From assembly GCA_025602915.1 (NCBI GenBank), contig JAHLJZ010000004.1, positions 496,001-560,000 on the forward strand: a stretch of DNA of 64,000 nt. Reading direction: 5' to 3'. Shown one piece after another: positions 36,525 through 48,140 of the stretch (its first letter is position 1; each line of letters begins with the position of its first letter). Both the position numbers and the translations under genes were made by a program. The notes beneath the pieces were generated by a model. It saw only the letters and a program-made list of their open reading frames with translations, did not search any database and was not told the origin of the DNA. The DNA is from Paraphysoderma sedebokerense (taxonomy: Eukaryota > Blastocladiomycota > Physodermatomycetes > Physodermatales > Physodermataceae).

Positions 36525-38408
36525 CTACTCTTCTTCTGCAGTGACAGCCAATTCCGCAACTTTCTTCTCAATAGTTGTCGACATCACTTGTGATCTGAAA
36601 GAGAGACCCTTTGTCTTCTCAATCACGGTCTGATAGATAGATTGCACAGACGGAGCAATGACAATCACATTCTGGATATTCAAAAATGGTTAGCGAACTT
36701 TTGGCTCCTACAACAAAAGGAAACACATACATGTTCAAAATCGATCTTAGCATCAATCCTTGTATCACGGATGAGATCAACAATCCAGTTTTCTCCTTCG
36801 GCTTGAGTCATGTTCAGTTTAGCAGATAAGTCCCTACGGCGAAATAGTATAGCAGAGTGAGAACAAAGCTTTTCAATAATCAACCTGGTCATGAACTTAC
36901 TTGATATCGATGGCTGAATGAATCTTGCAGTATGTTTCGAAGATGTAATACCTGGCACATTCGATAAAATCTTGTTGAGCCGAGGCAAGGAAGAAATCGT
37001 TTTTAAGAAGCTGTAAACCAGGAGGAATAACATTTTAGCGACTCATTTCACTAAAGGGCAAAAAAGAAACCCGGTGAACTGAAGAACCTCTTCGCATCGC
37101 TTCAAATGTTCGCTGGCCGCACTGAAGTCAAGATCCACATAAAGACTTTCAATGAATTGCGTTACCGGGTCTTTGTATGTGTAGGATTCTTGTGCTACGA
37201 CTTTCGCCAAGTCTTTCAAAGTATTTCGTCGTCGTTTATTGGTGATGACAGCAGCTGTAAGATAACGCAAAAGCCAGGGGCATGCTGCCTGTATAGTATT
37301 CATGTATCTATATTGACCCCCATCAGCACTTCCTCCATAAAAAATGCTGCATTCATAAGGAAGAATACGTACTGATTTTGGAAGTACATATCAACCAGTG
37401 CGTCCTTACCCTTGGGATGATTGAAGAACACGAACAAGCTCCAGTGGAGCAACCAAGTACGCTGCTGCAACACAGCACTGTGGCTTTGAAAGTTTCTGGC
37501 GTCAACGATATCTCTTAACTCAACAATATCTTTCAACGCTGTGTCCCAATTTCCCAATAAAATGTCACAAATCAGTTTTCCCCATAATGCCGAATTACTG
37601 AGTTCGGGATCCGCGGACTGTAACAGAACGAAAAGTGAACTGGTCAGTTATCAATTAGCTCAAAAAAAAAAGATTGGTCTACTAACTAATGATCTGAAAA
37701 ACTGCAAGGAAATTGTAGCATCGTCGTAGCTTCCACAATCACACAGGAATTTGGCATGGTCATAAAGTTTCGCTACGGTTTCCGGCAAAACCTAGAGCAG
37801 ATCAACGGGTTAACTGGAAGATATCCAATAAGCTGATCGCAACAACAAAAACGTACGTTATACTGTTCTCTTAAAACTGAAATATTGTAGTTTTTATCAC
37901 CGGCCCGTAACTGTTTCGTGACATCTTGATTCCCCAAAAGTTGAATTAAATTTGTGACATCGTCTTCGCCTTGAAGTCGTTGAATTACATTGTTCTTTTG
38001 CTGTTCGAAATCTTTCATTCATAATGTCCACCTTTAATATAGAATAGATACCGCGGCCTTTTATCAGATTTAGAAAATACCTGGCATTTTCAAAGCTTCA
38101 AGATCGATATCATCGCCAGCCTCTTTCACAGCCTCGCAAAGCTCGTTATAAACGGTTTCAGCGAAATCCAACATTTTTGTTTTAGATACAACTTCATATT
38201 TGGCCCGGAGAACATCTTGGCGGGGATAAATCTATAAGAGAGCAGAATTAGGTTATTTGTGAATAAACTACAGGGACCCGTAATCATCGATCTCACAACT
38301 ATAGCATGGTTCACTTACATCTCGGCCCAATAAAAAATCCAGTAAAGGATAGATTAGATGCTTATCAAGGTAAGAAGATAATTTCCCGGTTAAATCGTAT
38401 TCTGCCAT
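36525..38408 (-). CDS. EIF3E: Translation initiation factor eIF3 subunit e (INT6)
   Basis: Subunit of the eIF3 complex. ATG 38406-38408 starts MAEYDLTGKLSSYLDKHLIYPLLDFLLGRD, the conserved family N-terminus. Later exons: RQDVLRAKYEVVSKTKMLDFAETVYNEL (about 38135-38220), VTNLIQLLGNQDVTKQLRAG, ISVLREQYN, LYDHAKFLCDCGSYDDA (about 37690-37790), SALWGKLICDILLGNWDTALKDI, RTWLLHWSLFVFFNHPKGKD (37395-37480) and YMNTIQAACPWLLRYLTAAVI (37240-37305). A PCI/winged-helix domain near the end includes LNMTQAEGENWIVDLI (about 36770-36820). It ends KVAELAVTAEEE with the stop complementary to 36525-36527. About nine exons. Confidence 0.94.
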
Positions 38409-38479
38409 TTTTGGTGCACAAATTCAACGTCGTTGTGGGGTGTTATAGGTAGTAGGCGGCAGATGTTTGTTTATTTAGG

Positions 38480-38485
38480 CACGTG
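38480..38485. promoter_or_regulatory. CACGTG box upstream of eIF3e
   Basis: GGCACGTGATTTT, 72 bp before the eIF3e start codon (minus strand); the TTC27 stop lies just beyond it at 38536. Confidence 0.5.
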
Positions 38486-38535
38486 ATTTTATCACAGAAA
38501 CAATTTTTGGCGTTATATATAATGAAATTTAAAAA

Positions 38536-41500
38536 TTATCTATTAAGTGACATTGTCTTGATCTCATTCATCAATTCCTGTAACTGCTGGTAGGCTTCAG
38601 TATCATCAAAATAATCCTATAATTCAGGGGAAGTCGAGTTAAAAATGGAGGCTTGGGGTAAGTCCCTAACACGAAACGGCATACCTTTGCCCTTCCAAGG
38701 ACAGATCGTAATATAAGCTTGCTTTGATATGTCCAATCGCTACAGACTGGTTCTTCACCCGTTTTGTTCCCATTATCGTCCACGATATCTACTGTATTGT
38801 CTCCGTAATTTCGATAGCAATCGACTAAATCTACCACTGCATCGACTACGTCCTGGAATGCCTTGGCATCTGTGTAGCAATCGACAACTGCGCTCACCGC
38901 ACGATATCGCTTTAACGCTGCGTCGATGGCTTTGCGGTATTTACCCAGATGCAGATAGAAGTTCGAAGCAATTTTCCATACAGTATGATAATTCGATAGG
39001 TTGGATGTAATTTTGTCTAATAAACCTTGAACTCGTTGCACTCGCCGTTGGGTATTAGTCTGCACGTTGCTCTCTGTACTCTCAGCAATCTCTTCTTTGT
39101 AATCCCTGACAACGGCGTCAACCAAGAAAGTCAGCAATTCTACATCAATCATGTCAGATTTTATGCCACCTTCGTCAATTCGAATTTCGACAATACGAGT
39201 GAATGCATAAATAATATCATCAATGAGACCGAGATCGAACGAAACATATAAATAATTGGTCCACATTTTCCAAGAGTCATATTTATGGCGCAGAGCCTGA
39301 GATAGAGCACGATGAGCTTCTTTTCTGTCAACGCAAGGGAAATGGTTAGATCATCGATTGTAAAGCGACAATAGAGTAACAACAACGCACTTTTGCTTCA
39401 AGCGAATATAAATTGCCGCCATGTTACTCCACGCTTCTGAATTTTCGTGGTCAAGGCTGGTGCATTTACTGAACGCGATCAATCCTTTTTCCCAGTTCTC
39501 ACAACTCATTGCCGCGCAGCCCATCATGAACCAGGATTGTTCGTAGAGTGGATTGATTTTTAATGCACGCTCGTAACATTCAAGACTCTGCGGGAAATCA
39601 GACACTTTATAGTAGTGGGCGCCAAGAGATCGCATCGCTCGACTAAAACGCTGATTACTCTTGTTCCATGCATCCCAATACAAAGTTGGATCTTTACGCA
39701 AATCCCCGAGAATACACAGAAATTTAGGCGAGTTTGGTGATTCTTTGAGAAGGCGAAGAACGAGATCCTCAGCCTAGAAGGCGGAAAATAGAAATTAGAA
39801 TCTAGAGGATGATTTTGAAGGCATTTTAGAAGTTTTAGAAATTGAGCTCACCTTGTCAGTTCGCTCAGTTAATATGTGGCAATTGACAACTTTTTCCCAT
39901 AACTCTAATCGCTGATATATTTCAAGAGCCGTCTTCACCACACCCAAACTCATCATCTTCTCCGCCACTTCAGCTTCTAAATCCCAAACACTGGGTTCAA
40001 GAACGCCCCAGAAGTATTGCAATCGTTCTGATGCTGTCGAATCCAGGCAAGGGATTTGATCGACCAATGCTTGCATTTGCAATACAGCTCGTTCAACGGT
40101 TTTACTTTTTGCGGACTCTAAGCGAGATCGAAGAAATAAAGCCATCGTATGCACCGTCCAATTGTTTGGGTTTTCAAGAACACGCTGCGACCATATGATT
40201 AGCGACCTTCACATGATATAATGATGAATTGAAAATGGTTACCTGAACATATGGCATCATTTGCTCAATTGTTATGCCGTGGTCAGGATTTGTATTTTTA
40301 ATGTTTAAACTACGGGTGAAAAAATTAGAGTGATGTTAAAAGACTTAAAATAGCCTGAGGCCAAAAAAGGCAGCGAAGCTTACCAGAAAGCTAGGAGAAT
40401 ACATTGATCAATCACTCTTAAGTTCTTCTTTACTTGTCCTTGGGTATTTTCATCGTCAAATTTAATCTTTTCAAGTAGTTCCTCATCGTTTATATCAAAC
40501 GAGGTTGGTAATTCTGAAGGATTCGTTTCCTCTGTCTCCTCAATTGATTCTGCTAATACAACCAACTGACTGTATGAGGTCTGTTGAAATTTTGTGCGTT
40601 TCCCTAAAAGACCAGAAACGCTGAATTTCAAACCGGATGAGGATTGCGCCAACCGAAATTGTTCAAGTGCTTGGCGATCGTCTTGATAATAGTGATAAAT
40701 AAGTCCGAATTCGAGGTGGTAGTGAGCATAAACAGTTCTTTTCAAGGAGGTAGTTAGACCACTGGAAAGGGCACAAATGTGACACAATGCCATTACCTTG
40801 TGGATAAATCATTGATCGCGGGTAATGTTTGACCGATTTCGTTCATGCATGTGATTATATATTCTTTCAGCGCCGAACTTTTCCCTTGTAGCAAGCGTTG
40901 TTGAAGAAATAAAACCCTTGCAGTCCACCAAGGGAGAGTCTGAACGCCACAAATTCGGTAAGAATAAATTCATCCATGCTTTATTAGATAGACATGTTAC
41001 CTTCAAGTTGTCCAGTTTTGATTTTCCCTCAACTAGCAAAATCTTGGCTATAAGAAGTAACATTGGTTCTCGACATAAGTGGTATGCTTCTTCATCGTCC
41101 ACCGATAATCCTTCGAGGCATCTTCTACGAATCAAGGATTCCTGAGAATGAACAGAATTTGGAAGAAGATGTATACTTCTGAAATCTTCCAGTGAAGGAC
41201 CTGTCCAGTTGATTTGAATAAACGTATAGAGGCATGCAACAGCGATTGCAAGAAGCTGAGTCGGGTTACTGTCAGACTGCTTATACAGGGCCAACCCTTT
41301 GGCTAAATAAACCTGGATATCTAAAGCATTGTCAGAAACGAATTCAATCATACATATTGTATACCGCAGGCAAATTACCATTGGTTTCAACTAAGTTTTG
41401 AATATCATCTGCATAAATGTTGGGGTCTAATTCGAACAATGAGCGAGCCGCTGGAGATCGCAGAACACTGAGATAATCTCCTTTAATAATTGAATCGAAT

Positions 41501-41550
41501 GCACCATCAGAATCGTCCGATTGCGTATTGAGAATGTGAGACCACTCCAT
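38536..41550 (-). CDS. TTC27: Tetratricopeptide-repeat protein TTC27/Emw1-like
   Basis: Large TPR protein; the yeast homologue Emw1 is essential and linked to cell-wall integrity and protein maturation. ATG 41548-41550 starts MEWSHILNTQSDDSD. The N-terminal helical region includes LEDFRSIHLLPNSV and YAHYHLEFGLIYHYYQDDRQALEQF (about 40665-40740). The signature RDPTLYWDAWNKSNQRFSRAMRSLG (about 39620-39700) leads into canonical TPRs: SLECYERALKINPLYEQSWFMMG, AFSKCTSLDHENSEAWSNMA (39410-39480), and RKAIDAALKRYRAVSA. The last exon ends ELMNEIKTMSLNR with the stop complementary to 38536-38538. At least nine exons. A CACGTG box lies 90 bp upstream. Confidence 0.88.
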
Positions 41551-41639
41551 TCTTTAAATCAAGTCAATTCACTAAATGGCGGATTGCTTACAATTAGTTC
41601 GTACAGTGTTCACGGTTGTTTATCAACCGTAGCAACGAT

Positions 41640-41645
41640 CACGTG
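41640..41645. promoter_or_regulatory. CACGTG box between divergent TTC27 and N/Q-rich gene
   Basis: TCACGTGA at 41639-41646, 90 bp from the TTC27 start and 17 bp before the earliest candidate ATG of the plus-strand gene. Confidence 0.5.
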
Positions 41646-41661
41646 AAATTTGTACCTCATT

Positions 41662-43222
41662 ATGCTTAAATGGGTATTGGGGGATCGAGCTGCTGATAAA
41701 GAGGATACGAACAATACATATCAACATTCAAATCCGGTCTTCTGTGTAACTTATAACATGGATTTTACAGGTCAAAGAAGTGCCGCAAGAATCAAATTCT
41801 GAATCCCCGAGTCAAGTTGCGAGGAAGACAGAAGTCGCGTCTCCAGTTCCGAGTCCTGACAGTCGAATGTTTCTCAGTCTCCATCTCCACATCGTTTGAG
41901 TCACTGGCTTTAGATATCATACGCAATCTTGCCGGTGAGTAAGTATGCATCAAACGTATTAATATATTCTTTACTAAACCACTGTTTTCACTTTTTGTGG
42001 AGAAGCGATGGAGCTCCCGGAAGACTTTTCGACAACCTCTCCTACCTTTTCAACTGTCGGGAATGTGACAATTCCCCCATCTATATTAGACAACCTATCA
42101 CATAGCAGTGGTACTATTGCACTGGATACTGTAATATCTAAGAAACCACGGCAGCGAACTCAGAAACCTCGCAAGCCGAAGGTTATTGGTGAGGCGAAAG
42201 ATAATGCTACCGAGAAACCCAAACGAAAATATGTCAGAAAAAAGAAATCTATCGATGTGAGACCAACTGCAGGTGTAGATGATGAAGCTTCTGACAACGG
42301 TGTGCAGCAACAACCGCAGAACTTTCAGCAAAACCGACCAGTGTCTCAACCCCCTTTCAACAACTCTTACAATAATCTCCTTTCACACCTCAATCAAGGA
42401 AATTCCAATGCTGCATTCAACCCATTCATAAATAACGGATGGGCATACTCGAAAACTTCTATGCCTCAGAACGGATCACCTTCCCAACCTCCTATCCCAA
42501 TGTCACAATTTGGGTATCATCCCAACAATATGAATGGTAGATATTCTTCTTTTCAAGGCCAAAATCAATTAATTGCTACCAGCGGTGGCTATTCTTCGAA
42601 TCAGTTTACTCCACAGCAGCAACAAATCTACCAACAGAAGTATCCAGTCGTGGGAAGCTACAATAATCCCTCATCTCCGTCTCGCAGCGTCGATGCAAGA
42701 TACACGTACAATGGTCAACTTACATCACCAGTATCTCCCACCACACCACTATCAAACCAACAGCAATTTCCACCTAATACTATTTTCCCAGTCGAAGAAC
42801 TATACACAAGCAATATTATTCGCGTCACCAGAAGACAATCTGTTAATGTTACTCGCGACACAAAATCCCATTCGAGCTACATTCCCTTCTCTCATAGATC
42901 TATCAGAAGGTACCAACCTTATCCAGTCACCTCCAAGTTCTGTCTCGAGGCGGAAATAGAGCGTCTTATTGTTGAAAATCACGCACCTCCACATGAGCAC
43001 GCAGTTCCATCGGCGTTCTCTGAAAATGTTCCCATATCCCACGAAACAGCATGGCTGGACGGTTGCTTCCATGTTTGGACTGACGAAGCAGACTTCAATC
43101 CAGATAAATTGATTGCTGTAGCGACGCGATACAATATGGTAGACATGGAGATGATCATGAAAGATCATTACAACTTTGTTGAGAGGTGCGCAGAAACCCA
43201 ACCACGTGCGGGTGGTTGTTAA
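41662..43222 (+). CDS. Basic, N/Q/P/S-rich protein of unknown function
   Basis: No family recognised. The main exon has ATG 42008 (MELPEDFSTTSPTFST) and stays open to TAA 43220-43222. Upstream exons are likely: a splice at 41936 (GCCG|GTGAGT) to 42004 would join LALDIIRNLA to EAMELPEDF, and ATG 41662 (MLKWVLGDRAADKEDTN) is the best first codon, but the middle exons are unsettled. Two basic patches, KKPRQRTQKPRKPK and KPKRKYVRKKK (residues about 45-80 of the main exon), look like AT-hook or nuclear localisation sequences. A long low-complexity N/Q/P/S stretch follows (about 42300-42780), then a more ordered C-terminus (CLEAEIERLIVENH, CFHVWTDEADFNPDKLIAVATRYN). A nuclear, DNA- or RNA-associated role is inference. 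Confidence 0.6.
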
Positions 43223-43436
43223 GTTTGTCACCGCGGCCAAATTGTAGTATACGCTTGTTACCTAAAATAATTTTAGTACCATAAGGAATGTACGCGGCTT
43301 AGAACCTTCAGTTAATCGCTCCGTTTAACTTGTAAGAGTAGCTTTTACGAATCAATCGATTAACAACATAAATGTAAGATAAATTAGCTATAGTTGATTC
43401 TATACAGAGCCTTTGTATTATGATAGATTCTCTCTA

Positions 43437-44599
43437 CTATTGATTCGCCAGTCCTGCAGCTTTCATCTTTGACATCCATTTAGCAGTATTAATTCCTGTT
43501 TGCTGTAATATTCTCCACCTCATCTCACTCACACCCGGCTTATTTAAATGCAAGGAGGATAGTAACTTCCTTCGATGTGCCGAAGTTTTGCCCACCGACG
43601 CAAGCTTCTCACTTGAAGTGTCGACATCTGATCTCGGCATTCTAAGCTGTGCTTTCGTCCAAGTGACATACCCCAATTCTTTGTTTAAATCTGTAGACTC
43701 CTCAATATCGTTGGGCAAACTATTATCCTGTACCGTTGACCAATCCCACTCCATTCCGACAACTTTTAGGTTCCATCGGGGGATGAACCGTTGCACACTT
43801 GTACAAAGTATATCGTTGCAATTCCGTGTTTCGAGTTGCCTAGTAACATTCATTTTTTCTAATTTCGACAAGAAAGCGTCTGTCGAGTGCAACTGATCTA
43901 TTTGTGTCAAGACCATTGTGAATGGGACAGGAGAACTCGAAAGAAGAGATAGTATAGATCGATCGAAGTCGCTTAGTGGTTTGTGTGATGGTAGAAGAAG
44001 GAAAACGTGCTTAAGACTATACAAGAATATCATGGAAAAGAATTAATCAATAAAGTGATGCGAGAAAACAGATTCTAAATTGAACGAGATCATAGATACT
44101 TTGGCCGATTTAGTAGGTATTCTTCGGTGATCTTGCCCCATTCTAATCTGCTACCTTGCCCATAACCCATCATGTCAACCAACATTAAACGGTTCTTTAA
44201 ACTATAAAAAAGCATTTTCCTTGTCGACCCTGGCTTTGACGAGATTCTTGAAATTTTGTGTTTCAACCGATTTATCACGGTATTGAGCAAGGAACTTTTC
44301 CCGGCATTCGAAGGACCCAAAAAAGCCACTTCTGGAATTGTGGCATTCCGCACTTCTATATAATTAGGGAGAAGAGTGATTGGAGATGAAAAGAAGTAAT
44401 CTCCGGTGAGTAATTCGTTTTGATTTGGTGCTGGTCGTTTCGGTATCGCAAATGATTTTGTGATAGCGGGTGTGGAATCAGTAGCTCTTGTTGAAAACGC
44501 TTGACTGAGGACGCAAGAAACTATTGATGTTCCGCGGATACAATAAATTGAATAATGTACTTTCGACTTCCGAATTCCTTGAAAAAATGCCAACTGCAT
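43437..44599 (-). CDS. EngB/YihA-family GTPase, probably mitochondrial (GTPBP8-like)
   Basis: Ribosome-assembly GTPase of the TrmE-Era-EngA-EngB superfamily. The first ATG is 44597-44599 (MQLAFFQGIRKSKVHYSIY), giving a basic, acid-free head consistent with mitochondrial import. Motifs: PEVAFLGPSNAGKSSLLNTVI (G1, about 44270-44335), KPGSTRKMLFYSL (G2), LMLVDMMGYGQG (G3, about 44155-44190), and after one intron (44034-44092) SLKHVFLLLPSHKPLSDFD and TMVLTQIDQL (G4). The G4 motif reads TQID instead of TKxD. The C-terminal 130 residues, ending MSKMKAAGLANQ, extend well beyond bacterial EngB. The stop is complementary to 43437-43439. Confidence 0.82.
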
Positions 44600-44833
44600 G
44601 ATTGTATTCTGTGTTTGTGTGGCCACGGCACCGAAAAATCAGTTGTTGTAACGGCAGTTCGCCAGGCAAAACAAATATACCAACAAGCTGCGACGGCTGA
44701 CCTATGATATTTATATACAATGGAGTATACATTCATGATACATTTTTTGTCTATTAGTCGTATATACTTGCAGGGGATGGCGGTGATTTGTTATCTCATT
44801 ATCCTATATGTTTGATGACTTGCTTCCTTTTCA

Positions 44834-45160
44834 TCAATATATCCGGATGATTCCATACAGCAGCGTCCAAAACAAGACATAACTGAAAACTCCACCAGTC
44901 ATTCCATCTATCCATAACTCAGACCATGATCTGAAGTATTTTTGAGTGTTTCTTTCAGCTTTGAACATCCATATAATTGATGTCAGCGATAAATATGACA
45001 CGAAATAAAATATAAATCCGGGGAATGAGGTTAACCCGAGGATGCCGGCGGTGATTCCGGTGATTGCGCTGAATGAAGAGCGACAGAAATCCAGGGTCAT
45101 TCGGTTGCTCTGAAGAGAGATATCGCTGTATAGCGTGGGCCTTGAAGCGTTATCGGACAT
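44834..45160 (-). CDS. EMC6: ER membrane protein complex subunit 6
   Basis: Small subunit of the EMC insertase for tail-anchored and multipass membrane proteins in the ER. Single exon. ATG 45158-45160 starts MSDNASRPTLYSDISLQSNR; the frame is open further upstream but this methionine gives the usual length of about 108 residues. Membrane segments: FSAITGITAGILGLTSFPGFIFYFVSYL and GGVFSYVLFWTLLYGIIRIY. The strings DFCRSSFSAITGITAGILG and FRSWSELWIDGMTGGVFSYVLFWTLLYG are characteristic of EMC6. The stop is complementary to 44834-44836. Confidence 0.93.
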   Translation of the reverse strand: MSDNASRPTLYSDISLQSNRMTLDFCRSSFSAITGITAGILGLTSFPGFIFYFVSYLSLTSIIWMFKAERNTQKYFRSWSELWIDGMTGGVFSYVLFWTLLYGIIRIY

Positions 45161-45283
45161 TGTTGCTAGAGAGAACAAAGAGTGGGTGATAGGGAGTTTA
45201 ACTTGGCACCGCCGAGCGTCAGATGGCTTGATGGTGAGGTGCTGGAAGTTGTCTAATTGCGACACAAAGACGATTGAAGAAGG

Positions 45284-45442
45284 ATGGTGAGTGGAGCGAG
45301 AAGTTCGAATGTTCCCTGCGAGCGGTGCGAGTTTATTATCTGTATCAAGGATGCGGGGTGGACACGGGCATTCTCAATGTCCCCTGAGCGAGATGTGGCT
45401 GATCCCGTAATGCGTGGAATGGCCCTCCCCATTGTGCAGTGA
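45284..45442 (+). CDS. Possible 52-residue ORF (weak)
   Basis: Open frame MVSGARSSNVPCERCEFIICIKDAGWTR... ending ALPIVQ, in the 400-bp gap between EMC6 and the next plus-strand gene. It carries CERCEFIIC, but the first codons overlap a perfect GTGAGT donor, so ATG 45284 could instead end a tiny first exon. The opposite strand is also open here. Function unknown; may be chance. Confidence 0.2.
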   Translation: MVSGARSSNVPCERCEFIICIKDAGWTRAFSMSPERDVADPVMRGMALPIVQ

Positions 45443-45562
45443 GCATATATGTAAGAACCGCTGCAGCCTGTCATCTTAGAATTCTAGCCAATAGGCCCCA
45501 ACTCTCATAAGTAGCACACCTTCGCTCGTCTTCCTCTGTGTGCATTCTGTTGTGGCCCCCAA

Positions 45563-47001
45563 ATGGACATTGAGAATCTTCATCTTCGAGCGGCAGAAGC
45601 TTTCCGCAGAGTCCAGTCTCAATTCTCTTCCTTGACTTCGCCGCCCGAGTTGTCTCACTCCACAGAGTTTAGAGCAAAAAGAATTCTTCAAAAGAAACAT
45701 CTTGCGATATACTCCCTCAAACATCGTGAAAAGCGATCACAATGTTGTCAGCGGAAACTCTCTTGCGCCAATTTTAGGCACTTTCTGAAACAGACGGCTT
45801 CAAGTGGACAGAGGGATATATATAGAAAGAGCAATAATCAGCCTGTAGAGATTCCATATCCGAAATCTCAGTCAAAAAGTCAGAAGAATGTTGTTCTGGC
45901 CACTCAAATTACACTCGATGAAGGCTTATCTGTAGCCGAAATCGTCAAGTGTATTCAAGAAGAAGAATCTTGTAAGTCACATTTCGAACTTATTCATCAA
46001 GGAAAACATCTTCTAACAAGCTGAACATTAGGGAATCCATCGGTTGTTAAGAAATCATCTAATTCAATACTCTCGACGAAATTTGTAGACATGAAGTTTG
46101 TCGTTTCCCGCCGTGAAGCCACTGTTGGAGTTAAGTGAGTGCAGTTCACTTTACCTAAAATGTTCGGTCAAAACCATTGAAATTAATTTGAAAATAAAGG
46201 TCTTGCGATTTGCAGACCCTTGAATTCATATACCCGACGGACCTTGCCACTTTCATCGTACAAACTACCGTGCATTCCGATCCACACTATACCGCGGCAT
46301 GGGTTCTTCACAAGAGCATAGAATCAAAACATTTGCATGCTACCTACTTTGTGGAATTCAGGAATCACGTGGCCGATGTTCCTTTTGCCCGAACAATAAT
46401 GAAGCGTCTGGTGGCAAGGAAGTGTGTCGCCGTATCGAAATTACTGATAGAGTTCCTCCAGAAGCGCAGGAATCGATTGCAAAGTGAACGACCCGTGAAA
46501 CGATTAACAAAAATTGCATCGTTTGATACTCCAAAAACGAAAACAAAAGGTCGACCTCGCCTTAGGCCGCTGATATTTCCACAAAATTCTGCAGAATTTC
46601 AATCATCTCCATGTCTTACGTCTACTGGCGTCGAATCTCCTAGAAACATTATAGAATTTGAAATTTTAGAGGATTCTTCTATTCCCTTGTCGCCAACAGA
46701 TTCCGACTCAAGCAAAAGTAACGAAAGAATCATGCAAAATAATATACCCCTACCTGCAGAGAGTTCATTTAATGATAACGATTCTCAGGGATTGAGAAAA
46801 TTAACGTCGAGTTCTGAAACTCAGACAGGTGATCAGTCACTGCTGCTTTCCTCTGTGTACTTTGGTTCAAACTTGGCCAGCAAGATCAGTGGGGCGCAAA
46901 TCATTGCCTTCGTTGACTCTAGTTTGTCGGCAATTTCTCAGCAACGACAACAACTATTGCTGTGCACTTTCGTTGCACTCGTCTCTTCTATGTCAATTTG
47001 A
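45563..47001 (+). CDS. Uncharacterised basic protein
   Basis: No family recognised. Three exons: 45563 to about 45971 (MDIENLHLRAAEAFRRVQSQF; ends CIQEEES), a middle exon about 46032-46134 (NPSVVKKSSNS, KFVVSRREATVGVK), and a last exon from about 46200 (SCDLQTLEFIYPTDLATFIVQ) to TGA 46999-47001. The first exon is rich in Arg/Lys/Gln with several Cys (KRSQCCQRKLSC). The third holds a predicted helical stretch (FARTIMKRLVARKCVAVSKLLIEFLQKRRNR), a Ser-rich linker and a hydrophobic end (QLLLCTFVALVSSMSI) that could anchor the tail in a membrane. Probably fast-evolving or lineage-specific. Confidence 0.6.
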
Positions 47002-47235
47002 GTGTAAGAAGTAGAAAGCTTGTAAGCTCTGATAAACTATTTATTGTAACTTATCAACATGTACATCAAAGTTTGTTCAAAATTTCCAAATTTTATGTCT
47101 TGTAATCGAATATACAATTGTTTACGATAATTCGGCATAATTTACAACGTATCTTCAAGTGCATGTATGAAATGTACAAATATGCTATTTGTCCCGTTTG
47201 CAGCTTGACATTGGTTATTTTTCTGCCCTTGATAA

Positions 47236-48140
47236 TTAGGCTGCGCATTTTGTAGTGGCCTTTCTAATCATTCCGTTGACGGCAGCAGTGGGATCAGGCT
47301 GTTTTAACTTAACGACGAAGTGAGGGTAATATACAGTTCTGAAATAAATGTAAGCTTTTGTTGCCATATTCCTTTGACAAGTGCCGCACACGACCCTGAA
47401 GCAAATTCAAAATAGGATTAGAATAGGGGTAGTTGTCAAACGTATCAATGACGGATACTTACTCTTTGGGTAACTTGTCAATAACATCATTCAGATATGC
47501 AGCAGCAATATTGAATAATTGGGTGGGGTTGCTCCTTGGAATTGCACGCAGAGCGCCAGCGTTAACGGATGTAATCAATGGCATTACCATCGGCATCACT
47601 CTCGCAAGAGCATTTGTGCGTCTGGCTTGATCAATTATTTTGTTAACACATAGTTGACCACCTTCTTTTAAGCAAAGGATGCTGCTTCCAGACAGGGCAT
47701 GCTTGAAGAACCACATGACGTTTTCATCAGGTGTGTTGGGTCTGTTACATTTACTTTCGACAATTTTTCCAGACTGTGTCGCCACATCGAAGCATTTCGC
47801 CCCGCATAAAGTTGACGTACCGGCGAAGAATAGTTTGAATTGCTGTATTATTAAACATTTTGTTAGTTGGATTGTCCACTGCATCACTTGGACACTCTAA
47901 GAAAGAAAGCCGGACACATACTTGCTCGGGATTCGGGTTAGCGGTGATCTGTCGTTGAAGGGTTTGAAGCTCAGACACACAAGAAACCGAAACGGTTCGA
48001 ATGAAACCAGTAAGCGCATTAGAGCATTCACCTGAAAGTCCTTCTATACCAGGTTGGGCCGCCTGAGGCGAAGAATATGTGATTGAAATAAGGGAAGCAC
48101 AATAAAAGATAAGTGCGAGAGCAGTGGCAAAGGGTTTCAT
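47236..48140 (-). CDS. Secreted cysteine-containing protein of unknown function
   Basis: ATG 48138-48140 starts MKPFATALALIFYCASLISITYSS, a clear signal peptide with a likely cleavage before PQAAQPG. The mature chain has spaced cysteines (GECSNALTGFIRTVSVSC, TSTLCGAKCFDV, CLKEGGQLCVNK, CGTCQR, TTKCAA) consistent with disulfides and secretion. Three exons: 47901-48140, about 47459-47845, and the last about 47236-47400, with the stop complementary to 47236-47238. I recognise no family; lengths and Cys pattern recall small fungal extracellular proteins. The isolated position next to a 1.1-kb intergenic region suggests its own regulation. Confidence 0.7.
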
